This document shows, piece after piece, positions 52,063 through 60,865 of a DNA stretch of 64,000 nucleotides. The stretch comes from Burkholderia vietnamiensis LMG 10929. GTDB taxonomy: Bacteria; Pseudomonadota; Gammaproteobacteria; Burkholderiales; Burkholderiaceae. How positions within the stretch are numbered: position 1 is the stretch's first letter; each line of letters opens with the position of its first letter. The translations under genes were made by a program, and so were the position numbers. The notes under the pieces are model-generated. The model ran no database searches and was not told where the DNA came from. It saw only the letters and a list, made by a program, of their open reading frames with translations. Where the stretch lies: NCBI RefSeq assembly GCF_000959445.1, contig NZ_CP009631.1, forward strand, positions 2,170,001 to 2,234,000. Direction: 5' to 3'.

Positions 52063-53006
52063 GAATGACGGGAAGAATGAATGAACTGCGCGAATTCGGC
52101 CGGCGTCACGACGGTTTCGCTGCCGTCGCGCTGCTGCCACAGCTCGAGAATGGATAGGGCGCGGCTGTCGCCGCAGACGCCGAATAGCGCATTATCGCTT
52201 ACGTGCAGGCCGGCGGGCAAATTCGCCGCGGCCGTCGCGGCGGCGCTGCCGGGCGCCGCGAGGCGCGCGCGCGCGATCACGAAGCGCATGCCGCCGACGT
52301 CGGTGAACGCGCCCGGATAAGGCGGCGCGACGGCGCGCACGAGGTTGTAGACCTGCGCGGCCGGCTTCGACCAGTCGATGCGGCCGTCCTCCGGCTTGCG
52401 TCCGCCGTAGTAGCTGCCGCTCGCGAGATCGTTCGGCAGGTGCGGCGCGTCGCCGGCCAGCAGCGCGGGCAGCACGCGCCAGAGCGTCTGCTCGGCGGCG
52501 ACCGTGACCTTGTCGAACACCTGCGCGGCCGTGTCGTCGGGCAGGATCGGCACGGCCGTCTGGCCGAGGATCGCGCCGGCGTCGGGCTTCGCGGCCATCT
52601 CGTGCAGCGTCGCGCCGGTTTCCGTTTCGCCGTTCAGCACGGCCCAGTTGGTCGGCACGCGGCCGCGGTATTTCGGCAGCAGCGAACCGTGCATGTTGTA
52701 CGCGCCGCGCGGCGCGATCGCGAGCAGGTCCACCGGCAGCATGTGGCGGTAGTAGAACGAGAAGATGAAATCGGGGCGCGCATCCGACACCGCGCGACGC
52801 AGCGCGGGGTCGGATGGATCGGCCGGCGTGATGACCGGGATGCCGTGTTCGGCGGCGACGGACGCGACGCTGCCGAACCAGATGTTCTCGCTCGGGTTGT
52901 CTTCGTGCGTGACGACGAGCGCGACGTCGACGCCGCGCGCCAGCAGCACCTGCAGGCAGCGCACGCCGACGTTGTGATACGCGAACACGACGGCGCGCGG
53001 CTTCAT
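52059..53006 (-). CDS. UDP-Ara4N formyltransferase (ArnA N-terminal half)
   Basis: 315 residues, starting MKPRAVVFAYHNVGVRCLQVLLA. Formyltransferase fold with catalytic AYNMHGSLLPKYRGRVPTNWAVLNG, where the Asn-His pair is used, and an Asp in the following KPDAGAILG. It formylates UDP-Ara4N using 10-formyltetrahydrofolate. Equivalent to the N-terminal domain of E. coli ArnA. Its start overlaps arnC by four bases and its end overlaps the dehydrogenase gene by four, so all are translationally coupled. Confidence 0.92.
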   Translation of the reverse strand: MKPRAVVFAYHNVGVRCLQVLLARGVDVALVVTHEDNPSENIWFGSVASVAAEHGIPVITPADPSDPALRRAVSDARPDFIFSFYYRHMLPVDLLAIAPRGAYNMHGSLLPKYRGRVPTNWAVLNGETETGATLHEMAAKPDAGAILGQTAVPILPDDTAAQVFDKVTVAAEQTLWRVLPALLAGDAPHLPNDLASGSYYGGRKPEDGRIDWSKPAAQVYNLVRAVAPPYPGAFTDVGGMRFVIARARLAAPGSAAATAAANLPAGLHVSDNALFGVCGDSRALSILELWQQRDGSETVVTPAEFAQFIHSSRHS

Positions 53007-54025
53007 CGTGCGGCTCCCATACGGTCGGCGGCGGCCGGCACCGCGGGCACGCCGTCGTGCTGTTCGAGCACGGCCTGGACCAGATAGCGCGGCCGCGCGC
53101 GCACCTGCTGGTAGATGCGGCCGATGTATTCGCCGAGCAGGCCGAGCGCGAACAGGATCACGCCGAGCAGGAAGAACGTGATCGCGAACAGCGTGAACAC
53201 GCCTTGCACTTCCGCGCCGACGATGAAGCGGCGCACCAGCAGCAGCACGAACAGCGCCGCGGAGCCGAGCGACAGGATCACGCCGATGAACGACAGCCAC
53301 TGCAGCGGCACGACCGAGAAGCCGGTGACGAGATCGAAGTTCAGCCGGATCAGGCTGTACAGCGAGTATTTCGACTGGCCCGCGAAGCGCTCCTCGTGCG
53401 CGACCTCGATTTCGGTCGGGTTCTGCGCGAACGTATAGGCGAGCGCCGGGATGAACGTGTTGACTTCGCCGCACACGTTGATGGTGTCGATGATGCGGCG
53501 GCTATACGCGCGCAGCATGCAGCCCTGGTCGGTCATCTTGATCCGCGTGATGCGCTCGCGCAGCCGGTTCATCACCCGCGACGCCTTGCGCCGCCACAGG
53601 CTGTCCTGGCGCTGCTTGCGGATCGAGCCGACGTAGTCGTAGCCTTCGCGCATCTTCGTGATCAGCTTGCCGATCTCCTCGGGCGGATTCTGCAGGTCGG
53701 CGTCGAGCGTGATCACGATGTCGCCGCGCGACTGCGCGAAGCCCGCGAGGATCGCCATGTGCTGGCCGTAGTTGCCGTTGAGCAGCACGACGCGCGTCGT
53801 GTCGGGACGCACGTGGAACTGGTCGGCCAGCATCGCGGCCGAGCGGTCGCGGCTGCCGTCGTTGATCAGGATCACTTCGTACGACGTGCCGAGTGCGTCG
53901 AGTGCCGGGTAGAGCCGCGCGAACAGCGCGTCCAGGCCGTCTTCCTCGTTGTACACGGGGATGATGACCGATACCTCCGGGGTCGCGGCGCCCGGATGCC
54001 CGGCGCGTGCTTCAAGGTGATTCAT
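53003..54025 (-). CDS. arnC: Undecaprenyl-phosphate Ara4FN transferase
   Basis: 340 residues. GT2 domain starting VSVIIPVYNEEDGLDALF, with DLQNPPEEIGKLI near 110 (DxD type) and the RERITRIKMTDQGCMLRAY region. Two C-terminal membrane segments (VVPLQWLSFIGVILSLGSAALFVLLL and TLFAITFFLLGVILFALGLLGEYIG, described by their hydrophobic runs) anchor it. It transfers Ara4FN from UDP to undecaprenyl phosphate. Confidence 0.95.
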   Translation of the reverse strand: MNHLEARAGHPGAATPEVSVIIPVYNEEDGLDALFARLYPALDALGTSYEVILINDGSRDRSAAMLADQFHVRPDTTRVVLLNGNYGQHMAILAGFAQSRGDIVITLDADLQNPPEEIGKLITKMREGYDYVGSIRKQRQDSLWRRKASRVMNRLRERITRIKMTDQGCMLRAYSRRIIDTINVCGEVNTFIPALAYTFAQNPTEIEVAHEERFAGQSKYSLYSLIRLNFDLVTGFSVVPLQWLSFIGVILSLGSAALFVLLLVRRFIVGAEVQGVFTLFAITFFLLGVILFALGLLGEYIGRIYQQVRARPRYLVQAVLEQHDGVPAVPAAADRMGAAR

Positions 54026-54031
54026 GTACGC

Positions 54032-55183
54032 TTACTTTCCGTATTGTTCGCAAATCTGATTGATGGCGTCGGCCACGCGACGCACGTCGTCTTCCGTCAT
54101 CTGCGTGAACAGCGGCAGCGTGACGGTCGAGGCGCCGTACCGTTCGGCGTGGGGGAACATGCCCTCCTTGAAGCCGCGCGCACGATACAGCGTGAAAAGA
54201 TGGATTGCCGGATAGTGGACGCCGGTGCCGATGCCGCGCTCCTTCATCTGCGCCATGAAATCGGCGCGCGAGAGCGACAGCCGCTCGAGCGGCAGCGTGA
54301 CCTGGAACATGTGCCAGTTGCTGTTCTCGAAGTCGGCGACCGGCAGGCCGAGCCCGAGCTTCACGGCCGCACCGCCGTCGAGCGCGGCGAAATACGCGCG
54401 CGCGAGCGCCCGGCGCTGCGCGGTGAAGCGTTCGAGGTGCGGCAGCTGACCGAGGCCGACGCGCGCGGCGACGTCGGTCAGGTTGTACTTGCCGCCGAGC
54501 ACGTCGCAGTCCATGCCGTCGAAGCCGGTGCGCGTGATGCCCTGCAGCCGGTACTTCTGCGCGAGCGCCGCCTCGTCCTCATCGTTCAGCACGAGTGCGC
54601 CGCCTTCGATCGTCGTCAGGTTCTTGTTCGCGTGGAAGCTGAACGACACGATGTCGCCGATCGCGCCGATGCGCTGGCCTTTCCACGTCGAGCCGAGCGC
54701 CTGCGCGGCGTCTTCGATCACGCGCAGGTTGTGCGCGCGGGCGATCGCGTACAGGCGGTCCATGTCGACCGGCAGGCCGGACAGGTAGACCGGGATGATC
54801 GCCTTCGTGCGCGGCGTGATCGCCTGTTCGAGCTTGTCGAGGTCGATGTTGCGCGTGACCGGATCGATGTCGGCGAACACGGGCGTCGCGCCGGTTTCGA
54901 TAATCACGTTGCTGGTCGACACCCACGTGGCGGGCGTGGTGATCACCTCGTCGCCAGGGCCGACGCCCGCGATGCGCAGGCCGATCTCGAGCGTGCAGGT
55001 GCCGGAGTTGAACGCGCGCACCGGACGGCCGCCGCAGTACTCGGACAGCGCGGCCTCGAACTTCTGGTTCTGCGGGCCGGTGGTGATCCAGCCCGAGCGC
55101 AGCACTTCGACGACGCCCTGAATGGTTTCCTCGTCGATTTCGGGGCGGGTGAACGGCAGGAACGGAGCGGTAGTCTGGCTCAT
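54032..55183 (-). CDS. arnB: UDP-Ara4O aminotransferase
   Basis: 383 residues, DegT/DnrJ family PLP aminotransferase. The PLP lysine is Lys187 in SFSFHANKNLTTIEGG; the VIEDAAQALGS motif precedes it. It transfers an amino group from glutamate to UDP-Ara4O, forming UDP-Ara4N. The start MSQTTAPFLPFTRPEID was chosen by homology. It is six bases from arnC, inside the operon. Confidence 0.94.
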   Translation of the reverse strand: MSQTTAPFLPFTRPEIDEETIQGVVEVLRSGWITTGPQNQKFEAALSEYCGGRPVRAFNSGTCTLEIGLRIAGVGPGDEVITTPATWVSTSNVIIETGATPVFADIDPVTRNIDLDKLEQAITPRTKAIIPVYLSGLPVDMDRLYAIARAHNLRVIEDAAQALGSTWKGQRIGAIGDIVSFSFHANKNLTTIEGGALVLNDEDEAALAQKYRLQGITRTGFDGMDCDVLGGKYNLTDVAARVGLGQLPHLERFTAQRRALARAYFAALDGGAAVKLGLGLPVADFENSNWHMFQVTLPLERLSLSRADFMAQMKERGIGTGVHYPAIHLFTLYRARGFKEGMFPHAERYGASTVTLPLFTQMTEDDVRRVADAINQICEQYGK

Positions 55184-55341
55184 GAACGCGTTGGCCTGTA
55201 ATGGCGTGTAATAAAGGGGTCGGGCGATCCGGTCCGAAACCGGCATTAAACACCGGTTGTCGGATTCGTACCGTGATTTTTTGTAGGCGGGCGCTTAATG
55301 CACATCTGGCACACAGGACACGCAACGCCCGCCGCGCACGG

Positions 55342-55713
55342 TCAGCTGCGCGCGAGCACGAGCACGCCGATCAGGATGATGCCGATGCCGACGAGCCGCT
55401 GGACCGACAGCACTTCGCCGAACAGATACCACGCGGCGAACGCGTTGACGACGTAGCCGAGCGACAGCATCGGGTACGCGATCGACACGTCGACCCGCGA
55501 CAGCCCGACGATCCATACGACCACGCTGAGCACATAGCAGCCGAGGCCGCCGATGATCGGCAACTGGGTCGCGATCTTCAGCCCGACGGGGATGATGTTC
55601 GCACGGCTGAATTCGAAGTGTCCAACGGCGTTGACGCCGGCTTTCAGCAACAGCTGGGCGCAGGCATTGAGCATCACGCCGGTGATGATGCAGACGAACG
55701 AAACGGGATTCAT
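55342..55713 (-). CDS. SMR-family membrane protein, likely Ara4N-lipid flippase subunit
   Basis: 123 residues, four transmembrane segments. SMR/EmrE-like features at the start (VMLNACAQLLLKAG) and in the third segment (VSIAYPMLSLGYVVNAFAAWYLFGE). Position between arnT and arnB matches the arnE/arnF flippase pair, but only one gene is present here, so it may work as a homodimer. 13 bases downstream of arnT. Confidence 0.8.
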   Translation of the reverse strand: MNPVSFVCIITGVMLNACAQLLLKAGVNAVGHFEFSRANIIPVGLKIATQLPIIGGLGCYVLSVVVWIVGLSRVDVSIAYPMLSLGYVVNAFAAWYLFGEVLSVQRLVGIGIILIGVLVLARS

Positions 55714-55726
55714 GCGACGGACGTCC

Positions 55727-57403
55727 TTAGGATTGCGGTTTCTCGACGATCACGCGGCGGTTGTCGCGCGCGATCACGCGCATCGGCACGCCTTGCCGGG
55801 CGAGCGCGTCGTACTGGTCGGGCGGCATGATCGCGAGCGCGTGGGTTTCCTGTTTCCAGCGTTCGATCCACTGGCCGACGGTCGGGATCCATTTGTCCGG
55901 TTCGACCGAAATGCCGAAGCCGAGCTCGTCCTTGCGCTGGACCATGATCGTCGTGTGGCCGACGTAGAACGGGAACGTGTGATCGAGCATCTCGATCGAG
56001 TAGAACGGCGTGTCCGGCGGCAGCTTCGCGAGTTCGGCGCGCACGGCCGGCGCGAGCAGCGCACCCGAGCTGTAGCGGCCGAATTCGTCGTGACCGGTGC
56101 CGCCGATCGTGCCGAACGCGAGCCACGCGGCGCCGAACGCGGTGATCGCGGCGGCCACGCCGGCGCGCCGGTTCAGCCACGCGGCGGCGAGCGTCAGCGC
56201 GGCGGCCACCGCGAGGCCCGCGTACAGCCACATCTGGAAGGCGCGGTACAGTGCGTTCGGCGTGCGTGCGTCGCCCTGGTACGCGAGCGCGATGATCCCG
56301 AACGCCGCGGCGACCAGGAACACGAGGTAGCCGAGCAGGTGCCGGCGGAACCGCTCGGCGCTCATCAGCGGCAGGTAGGCGCCGATGATCAGCGCGAGCG
56401 ACGGTGCGATCGGCAGCACGTACGAGATCAGCTTCGAATGCGAGGCGCTGAAGAACAGGAAGATGAACGCGCTCCAGACCAGCAGCACGAGCATCGGCGA
56501 GAAGCCGTTCGGCTGGCGCGGCATGCGCAGCGCGTGGCGGATGCTCTGCCAGGCGACCGACAGCCACGGCAGGAACCCGACGAGCAGCACCGGCACGAAG
56601 TAGTAGAACGGCCCCGGGCGGTTCTGCTCGGGCGTCAGGTAGCGGCGGAACTGCTGGACGACGAAGAAGAAGTTGAAGAACTCGGGGTTGCGCTGCTGGA
56701 CCAGCACGAACCACGGCGTGACGATCGCGAAGAAGATCACGAGGCCGCTCACCAGGTACAGCCGCTTCCACAGCGCCCAGTCGCGGGCGATCAGCGTATA
56801 CAGCACCAGCACCGCGCCGGGCAGGATCAGGCCGACGAGCCCCTTGGACAGCACCGCGAACGCCATCGCGGCCCAGCAGACCCACATCCAGCCGCGCACC
56901 GAGCCGGCGCGCAGGCCCGGCCGCTGCGCGAGCAGCAGCGCGCACAGCGACAGCGCCATCCAGAACGCGAGCCCCATGTCGAGCGCGTTGAAGTGGCCCA
57001 TAAGGTTCCAGTACGGCGAGCAGGCGAGCACGACGGCCGCGAGCAGGCCCGACAGCGGATTGAACAGGCGCGCGCCGGTGTAGCCGACCAGCAGCACGCC
57101 CGCGAAGCTGGCGAGGCCGGTGTAGAGGCGCGCCTGCCATTCGCCGATGCCGAACCACGCGAACGTCAGCGCGTTCAGCCAGGTCTGCAGCGGCGGCTTC
57201 TCGAAATATTTGTAGCCGTTGTAGCGCGGCGTGATCCAGTCGCCGGTGACGAACATTTCGCGCGCCATCTCCGCGTAGCGGCCCTCGTCGCTCGGGATCA
57301 GGTGGCGCAGCCCGAGCGGCGCGAACCAGACGATCGCGAGCGCGACGAGCAGGAGGACGAGCGTGATGCGATTGAGCGGTAGCCTTGCGGGCGTATCGTT
57401 CAT
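55727..57403 (-). CDS. arnT: Ara4N lipid A transferase
   Basis: 558 residues, GT-C integral membrane glycosyltransferase with about 12 hydrophobic segments. The catalytic Asp-Glu motif lies in RHLIPSDEGRYAEMAREMF, the first periplasmic loop. It moves Ara4N from undecaprenyl phosphate to lipid A phosphates (and core Ko in Burkholderia), lowering the negative charge and giving polymyxin resistance. First gene of the arn operon. In Burkholderia this modification is essential for growth, according to published work. Confidence 0.93.
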   Translation of the reverse strand: MNDTPARLPLNRITLVLLLVALAIVWFAPLGLRHLIPSDEGRYAEMAREMFVTGDWITPRYNGYKYFEKPPLQTWLNALTFAWFGIGEWQARLYTGLASFAGVLLVGYTGARLFNPLSGLLAAVVLACSPYWNLMGHFNALDMGLAFWMALSLCALLLAQRPGLRAGSVRGWMWVCWAAMAFAVLSKGLVGLILPGAVLVLYTLIARDWALWKRLYLVSGLVIFFAIVTPWFVLVQQRNPEFFNFFFVVQQFRRYLTPEQNRPGPFYYFVPVLLVGFLPWLSVAWQSIRHALRMPRQPNGFSPMLVLLVWSAFIFLFFSASHSKLISYVLPIAPSLALIIGAYLPLMSAERFRRHLLGYLVFLVAAAFGIIALAYQGDARTPNALYRAFQMWLYAGLAVAAALTLAAAWLNRRAGVAAAITAFGAAWLAFGTIGGTGHDEFGRYSSGALLAPAVRAELAKLPPDTPFYSIEMLDHTFPFYVGHTTIMVQRKDELGFGISVEPDKWIPTVGQWIERWKQETHALAIMPPDQYDALARQGVPMRVIARDNRRVIVEKPQS

Positions 57404-57539
57404 GGGTTTTCAGCCTGTTGGTTGTTGTAGGGACCGCCGGACGGGTGGCGCCGGCGGCGGGCCGCCCGCCGGTCGGTCGGCCCGGCGGGCGAGCGGGGAT
57501 CGACCCGACGCGCCGGCCCGTGTTTTACCGCATTGACGA

Positions 57540-57914
57540 TTAACGTTCAATTAAGAGCGCGGCGGCGACTTTACGGCCCTCGGCCATCAGGATGTTGTAG
57601 GTGCGGCAGGCGGCCTGGAAATCCATCGTCTCCACGCCGATCCGCTCGGCCGTGAGCGCGGCCACCAGGCGCGGGTGCGGAAAGCGCAGCCGGGCGCCGC
57701 TGCCGAAGATCACCAGCTCGGGCGCGGGCTCGAGCAGCATCGCGAAATGCTCGGGCGCGAGTGCGTCGAACGACGCCACGGGCCAGTCGCGCACCGGCGC
57801 GCCGGGCAATACGATGACGCTGCCCTCGTGGCGTTGGAGGTTGACGTCGACATAATCGGGGCCGTAGCCGGTGACGGTGTTGAGCGCGCCGCTCGTGTCC
57901 TGGTGCAGTTTCAA
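57540..57914 (-). CDS. Mth938-domain protein (DUF498)
   Basis: 124 residues from a TTG start (LKLHQDTSGALNTVTGYGPDYVDVN). The single domain ELVIFGSGARLRFPHPRLVAAL and GVETMDFQAACRTYNILMAEGRKVAAALLI is the Mth938/NDUFAF3-like family of unknown enzymatic role. The start is uncertain; an upstream ATG would add a non-homologous Arg-rich stretch. It diverges from the aminotransferase gene by about 300 bases. Confidence 0.75.
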   Translation of the reverse strand: MKLHQDTSGALNTVTGYGPDYVDVNLQRHEGSVIVLPGAPVRDWPVASFDALAPEHFAMLLEPAPELVIFGSGARLRFPHPRLVAALTAERIGVETMDFQAACRTYNILMAEGRKVAAALLIER

Positions 57915-58230
57915 ATCGGTGTTCCGCAATTCCGTGGAGGGAAGGTCTGGCGCGGGCCGCACGGGCCCGCGCGGCCGATTTCGCGCGGCGCGCATGCGGG
58001 ACGCCCGACGGCGCGGGCCCGCAGCGGCCATGGTGCATTGCGAAAGTCGGCCAAAATCCGCTAAATTATAACTTTTTGGTCGCCCCCGGGCGCCACTTGC
58101 GTCGAGCGTCGCCACAAGCTGCGTCCAGCCGCCCGCTTTTTCCCAGTCTAGACAGCGCGCACAGACCGGCCGCTTTCCAGTTTTGATCCCGTCCCCTCGG
58201 CCGCAAGGCCAACCCAGGAACCGTGTCGTC
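57915..58230. other. Divergent intergenic region
   Basis: 316 bases between the Mth938 gene and the aminotransferase gene. The promoters of both must be here. An A/T-rich spot around 58063-58077 (AAATTATAACTTTTTG) is the best candidate for a -10 region. Nothing else supported. Confidence 0.5.
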
Positions 58231-59469
58231 GTGAAACCGATTCAGAAGTCGAACAAGCTGCTCAACGTCTGCTACGACATCCGTGGCCCGGTGCTCGAGC
58301 ACGCGAAGCGCCTCGAGGAAGAAGGCCACCGTATCATCAAGCTGAACATCGGCAACCTCGCGCCGTTCGGTTTCGACGCACCGGACGAGATCATCCAGGA
58401 CATGATCCGCAACCTTCCCGCGTCGTCGGGCTATTCGGATTCGAAGGGCGTGTTCTCGGCGCGCAAGGCCGTGATGCACTACACGCAGCAAAAGGGCGTG
58501 GTCGGCGTGGGCCTCGACGACATCTACATCGGCAACGGCGCATCCGAGCTGATCGTGATGGCAACCCAGGCATTGCTGAACGACGGCGACGAGGTGCTGC
58601 TGCCGGCGCCCGACTACCCGCTGTGGACGGCCGCCGTGAGCCTGTCGGGCGGCACGCCCGTGCACTACGTGTGCGACGAGCAGAACGCGTGGATGCCCGA
58701 CCCCGACGACATCCGTCGCAAGATCACGCCGAACACCAAGGCGCTCGTCGTCATCAACCCGAACAACCCGACCGGCACGCTGTATTCCGACGAATTGCTG
58801 CTCGAGCTGCTCGAGATCGCGCGTCAGCACGGGCTGATCGTGTTCGCCGACGAGGTCTACGACAAGATCGTCTACGACGGCCTCGAACACACGGCGCTCG
58901 GTTCGCTGTCGGAGGACGTGATCACCGTCACGTTCAACAGCCTGTCGAAAAGCTATCGCTCGTGCGGCTACCGCGCGGGCTGGATGTCCGTGTCGGGCCT
59001 CGGCGGCGACAACCGCCGGCGCGCGAACGACTATCTGGAGGGGCTCGGCATCCTGTCGTCGATGCGGCTGTGCGCGAACGTGCCGGGGCAGTTCGCGATC
59101 CAGACCGCGCTCGGCGGCTACCAGAGCATCAACGAGCTGATCGTGCCGAGCGGGCGCCTGTACAAGCAGCGCGAACTCGCGTACGACATGCTCACGTCGA
59201 TTCCGGGCGTGACCTGCGTGAAGCCGCAGGCCGCGCTGTACATGTTCCCGCGGCTCGATCCGAAGCTGTATCCGATCCAGAACGATCAGCAGTTCATCCT
59301 CGACCTGTTGCTCGAGGAGCGCGTGCTGCTCGTGCAGGGCACAGGCTTCAACTGGGCGCAGCCGGATCACTTCCGCGTGGTTTTCCTGCCGAACCTCGAC
59401 GATCTGGCCGATTCGATCAGCCGGATCGCGCGCTTTCTCGACGGCTACCGCAAGCGCCATTCGGTCTGA
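58231..59469 (+). CDS. alaC: Alanine-type PLP aminotransferase (AlaC/AlaA-like)
   Basis: 412 residues from the GTG at 58231 (VKPIQKSNKLLNVCYDIRGP). Fold type I aminotransferase, with substrate-binding VINPNNPTGTLYSDELL near 175, ADEVYDKIVYDG, and PLP-binding Lys240 in FNSLSKSYRSCGYRAGW. It most resembles the glutamate-pyruvate transaminase AlaA/AlaC group. Located 53 bases before hom. The start is uncertain, because the possible ribosome binding site AGGA is 12 bases away. Confidence 0.85.
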   Translation: MKPIQKSNKLLNVCYDIRGPVLEHAKRLEEEGHRIIKLNIGNLAPFGFDAPDEIIQDMIRNLPASSGYSDSKGVFSARKAVMHYTQQKGVVGVGLDDIYIGNGASELIVMATQALLNDGDEVLLPAPDYPLWTAAVSLSGGTPVHYVCDEQNAWMPDPDDIRRKITPNTKALVVINPNNPTGTLYSDELLLELLEIARQHGLIVFADEVYDKIVYDGLEHTALGSLSEDVITVTFNSLSKSYRSCGYRAGWMSVSGLGGDNRRRANDYLEGLGILSSMRLCANVPGQFAIQTALGGYQSINELIVPSGRLYKQRELAYDMLTSIPGVTCVKPQAALYMFPRLDPKLYPIQNDQQFILDLLLEERVLLVQGTGFNWAQPDHFRVVFLPNLDDLADSISRIARFLDGYRKRHSV

Positions 59470-59522
59470 GCGGGCCGGGTTTTCGCGCATTCATTCATTC
59501 TTACTAGCGAATCACAAGCAGC

Positions 59523-60851
59523 ATGGAACCGATCAAAGTTGGCCTGTTGGGCTTCGGCACCGTCGGCAGCGGCACCTTCACGGTGCTGCACCGCAATCAG
59601 GAAGAAATCAAACGGCGCGCGGGGCGCGGCATCGAGATCGCGCGCATTGCGGTGCGCAACCCCGCCAAGGCGCAGGCCGCGCTCGGCGCTGACGCCGGCG
59701 TCGTCGAGGTCACCGACGACTTCAACGCGGTCGTCGACGATCCGTCGATCTCGATCATCGCCGAGATGATCGGCGGCACCGGCATCGCGCGCGAGCTCGT
59801 GCTGCGCGCGATCGCCAACGGCAAGCATGTCGTGACCGCCAACAAGGCGCTGCTCGCGGTGCACGGCACCGAGATCTTCGAGGCCGCGCGCGAACAGGGC
59901 GTGATGGTCGCGTTCGAGGCGGCCGTCGCGGGCGGCATCCCGATCATCAAGGCGCTGCGCGAAGGCCTGACCGCCAACCGCATCCAGTACATCGCCGGCA
60001 TCATCAACGGCACGACCAACTACATCCTGTCGGAGATGCGCGACCGCGGCCTCGATTTCGCGACCGCGCTGAAGGCCGCGCAGGCGCTCGGCTACGCGGA
60101 AGCCGATCCGACCTTCGACATCGAAGGCGTCGACGCCGCGCACAAGGCGACCATCATGAGCGCAATCGCGTTCGGCGTGCCGGTCCAGTTCGACCGCGCT
60201 TACGTCGAAGGCATCAGCAAGCTCGACGCGACCGACATCCGCTATGCGGAAGAGCTCGGCTACCGGATCAAGCTGCTCGGCATCGCGCGCCGCGCCGAAG
60301 ACGGCATCGAGCTGCGCGTGCATCCGACGCTGATTCCCGAGAAGCGCCTGCTCGCCAACGTCGAAGGCGCGATGAACGCGGTCGTCGTGCACGGCGACGC
60401 GGTCGGCACGACGCTCTACTACGGCAAGGGCGCCGGCGCGGAGCCGACCGCCTCGGCCGTCGTCGCGGATCTCGTCGACGTCACGCGCCTGCATACGGCC
60501 GACCCGGAACACCGCGTGCCGCATCTCGCATTCCAGCCGGACAGCCTGTCGAACACGCCGATCCTGCCGATCGACGAAGTGACGAGCGGCTACTACCTGC
60601 GCCTGCGCGTGGCCGACGAGACGGGCGTGCTCGCCGACATCACGCGCATCCTGGCCGACGCCGGCATTTCGATCGACGCGCTGCTGCAAAAGGAATCGGA
60701 GCAGGTCGACGACGCGAACGGCGAAACCGACATCATCCTGATCACGCACGAAACGCGCGAAAAGCACGTGAACGCGGCGATCGCGCGAATCGAAAGCCTC
60801 TCGACGGTGGTGTCGAAGGTGACGAAGCTGCGCATGGAAGCGCTGAACTGA
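59523..60851 (+). CDS. hom: Homoserine dehydrogenase
   Basis: 442 residues. NAD(P) domain with IKVGLLGFGTVGSGTF, catalytic domain with GGIPIIKALREGLTANRIQYIAGIINGTTNYIL (family signature, described by its GIINGTTNYIL core), and a C-terminal ACT domain (about 350-430) for threonine feedback. It reduces aspartate semialdehyde to homoserine. Next to thrC with a 14-base gap. Confidence 0.97.
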   Translation: MEPIKVGLLGFGTVGSGTFTVLHRNQEEIKRRAGRGIEIARIAVRNPAKAQAALGADAGVVEVTDDFNAVVDDPSISIIAEMIGGTGIARELVLRAIANGKHVVTANKALLAVHGTEIFEAAREQGVMVAFEAAVAGGIPIIKALREGLTANRIQYIAGIINGTTNYILSEMRDRGLDFATALKAAQALGYAEADPTFDIEGVDAAHKATIMSAIAFGVPVQFDRAYVEGISKLDATDIRYAEELGYRIKLLGIARRAEDGIELRVHPTLIPEKRLLANVEGAMNAVVVHGDAVGTTLYYGKGAGAEPTASAVVADLVDVTRLHTADPEHRVPHLAFQPDSLSNTPILPIDEVTSGYYLRLRVADETGVLADITRILADAGISIDALLQKESEQVDDANGETDIILITHETREKHVNAAIARIESLSTVVSKVTKLRMEALN

Positions 60852-60865
60852 GGACGCGGAACGAC

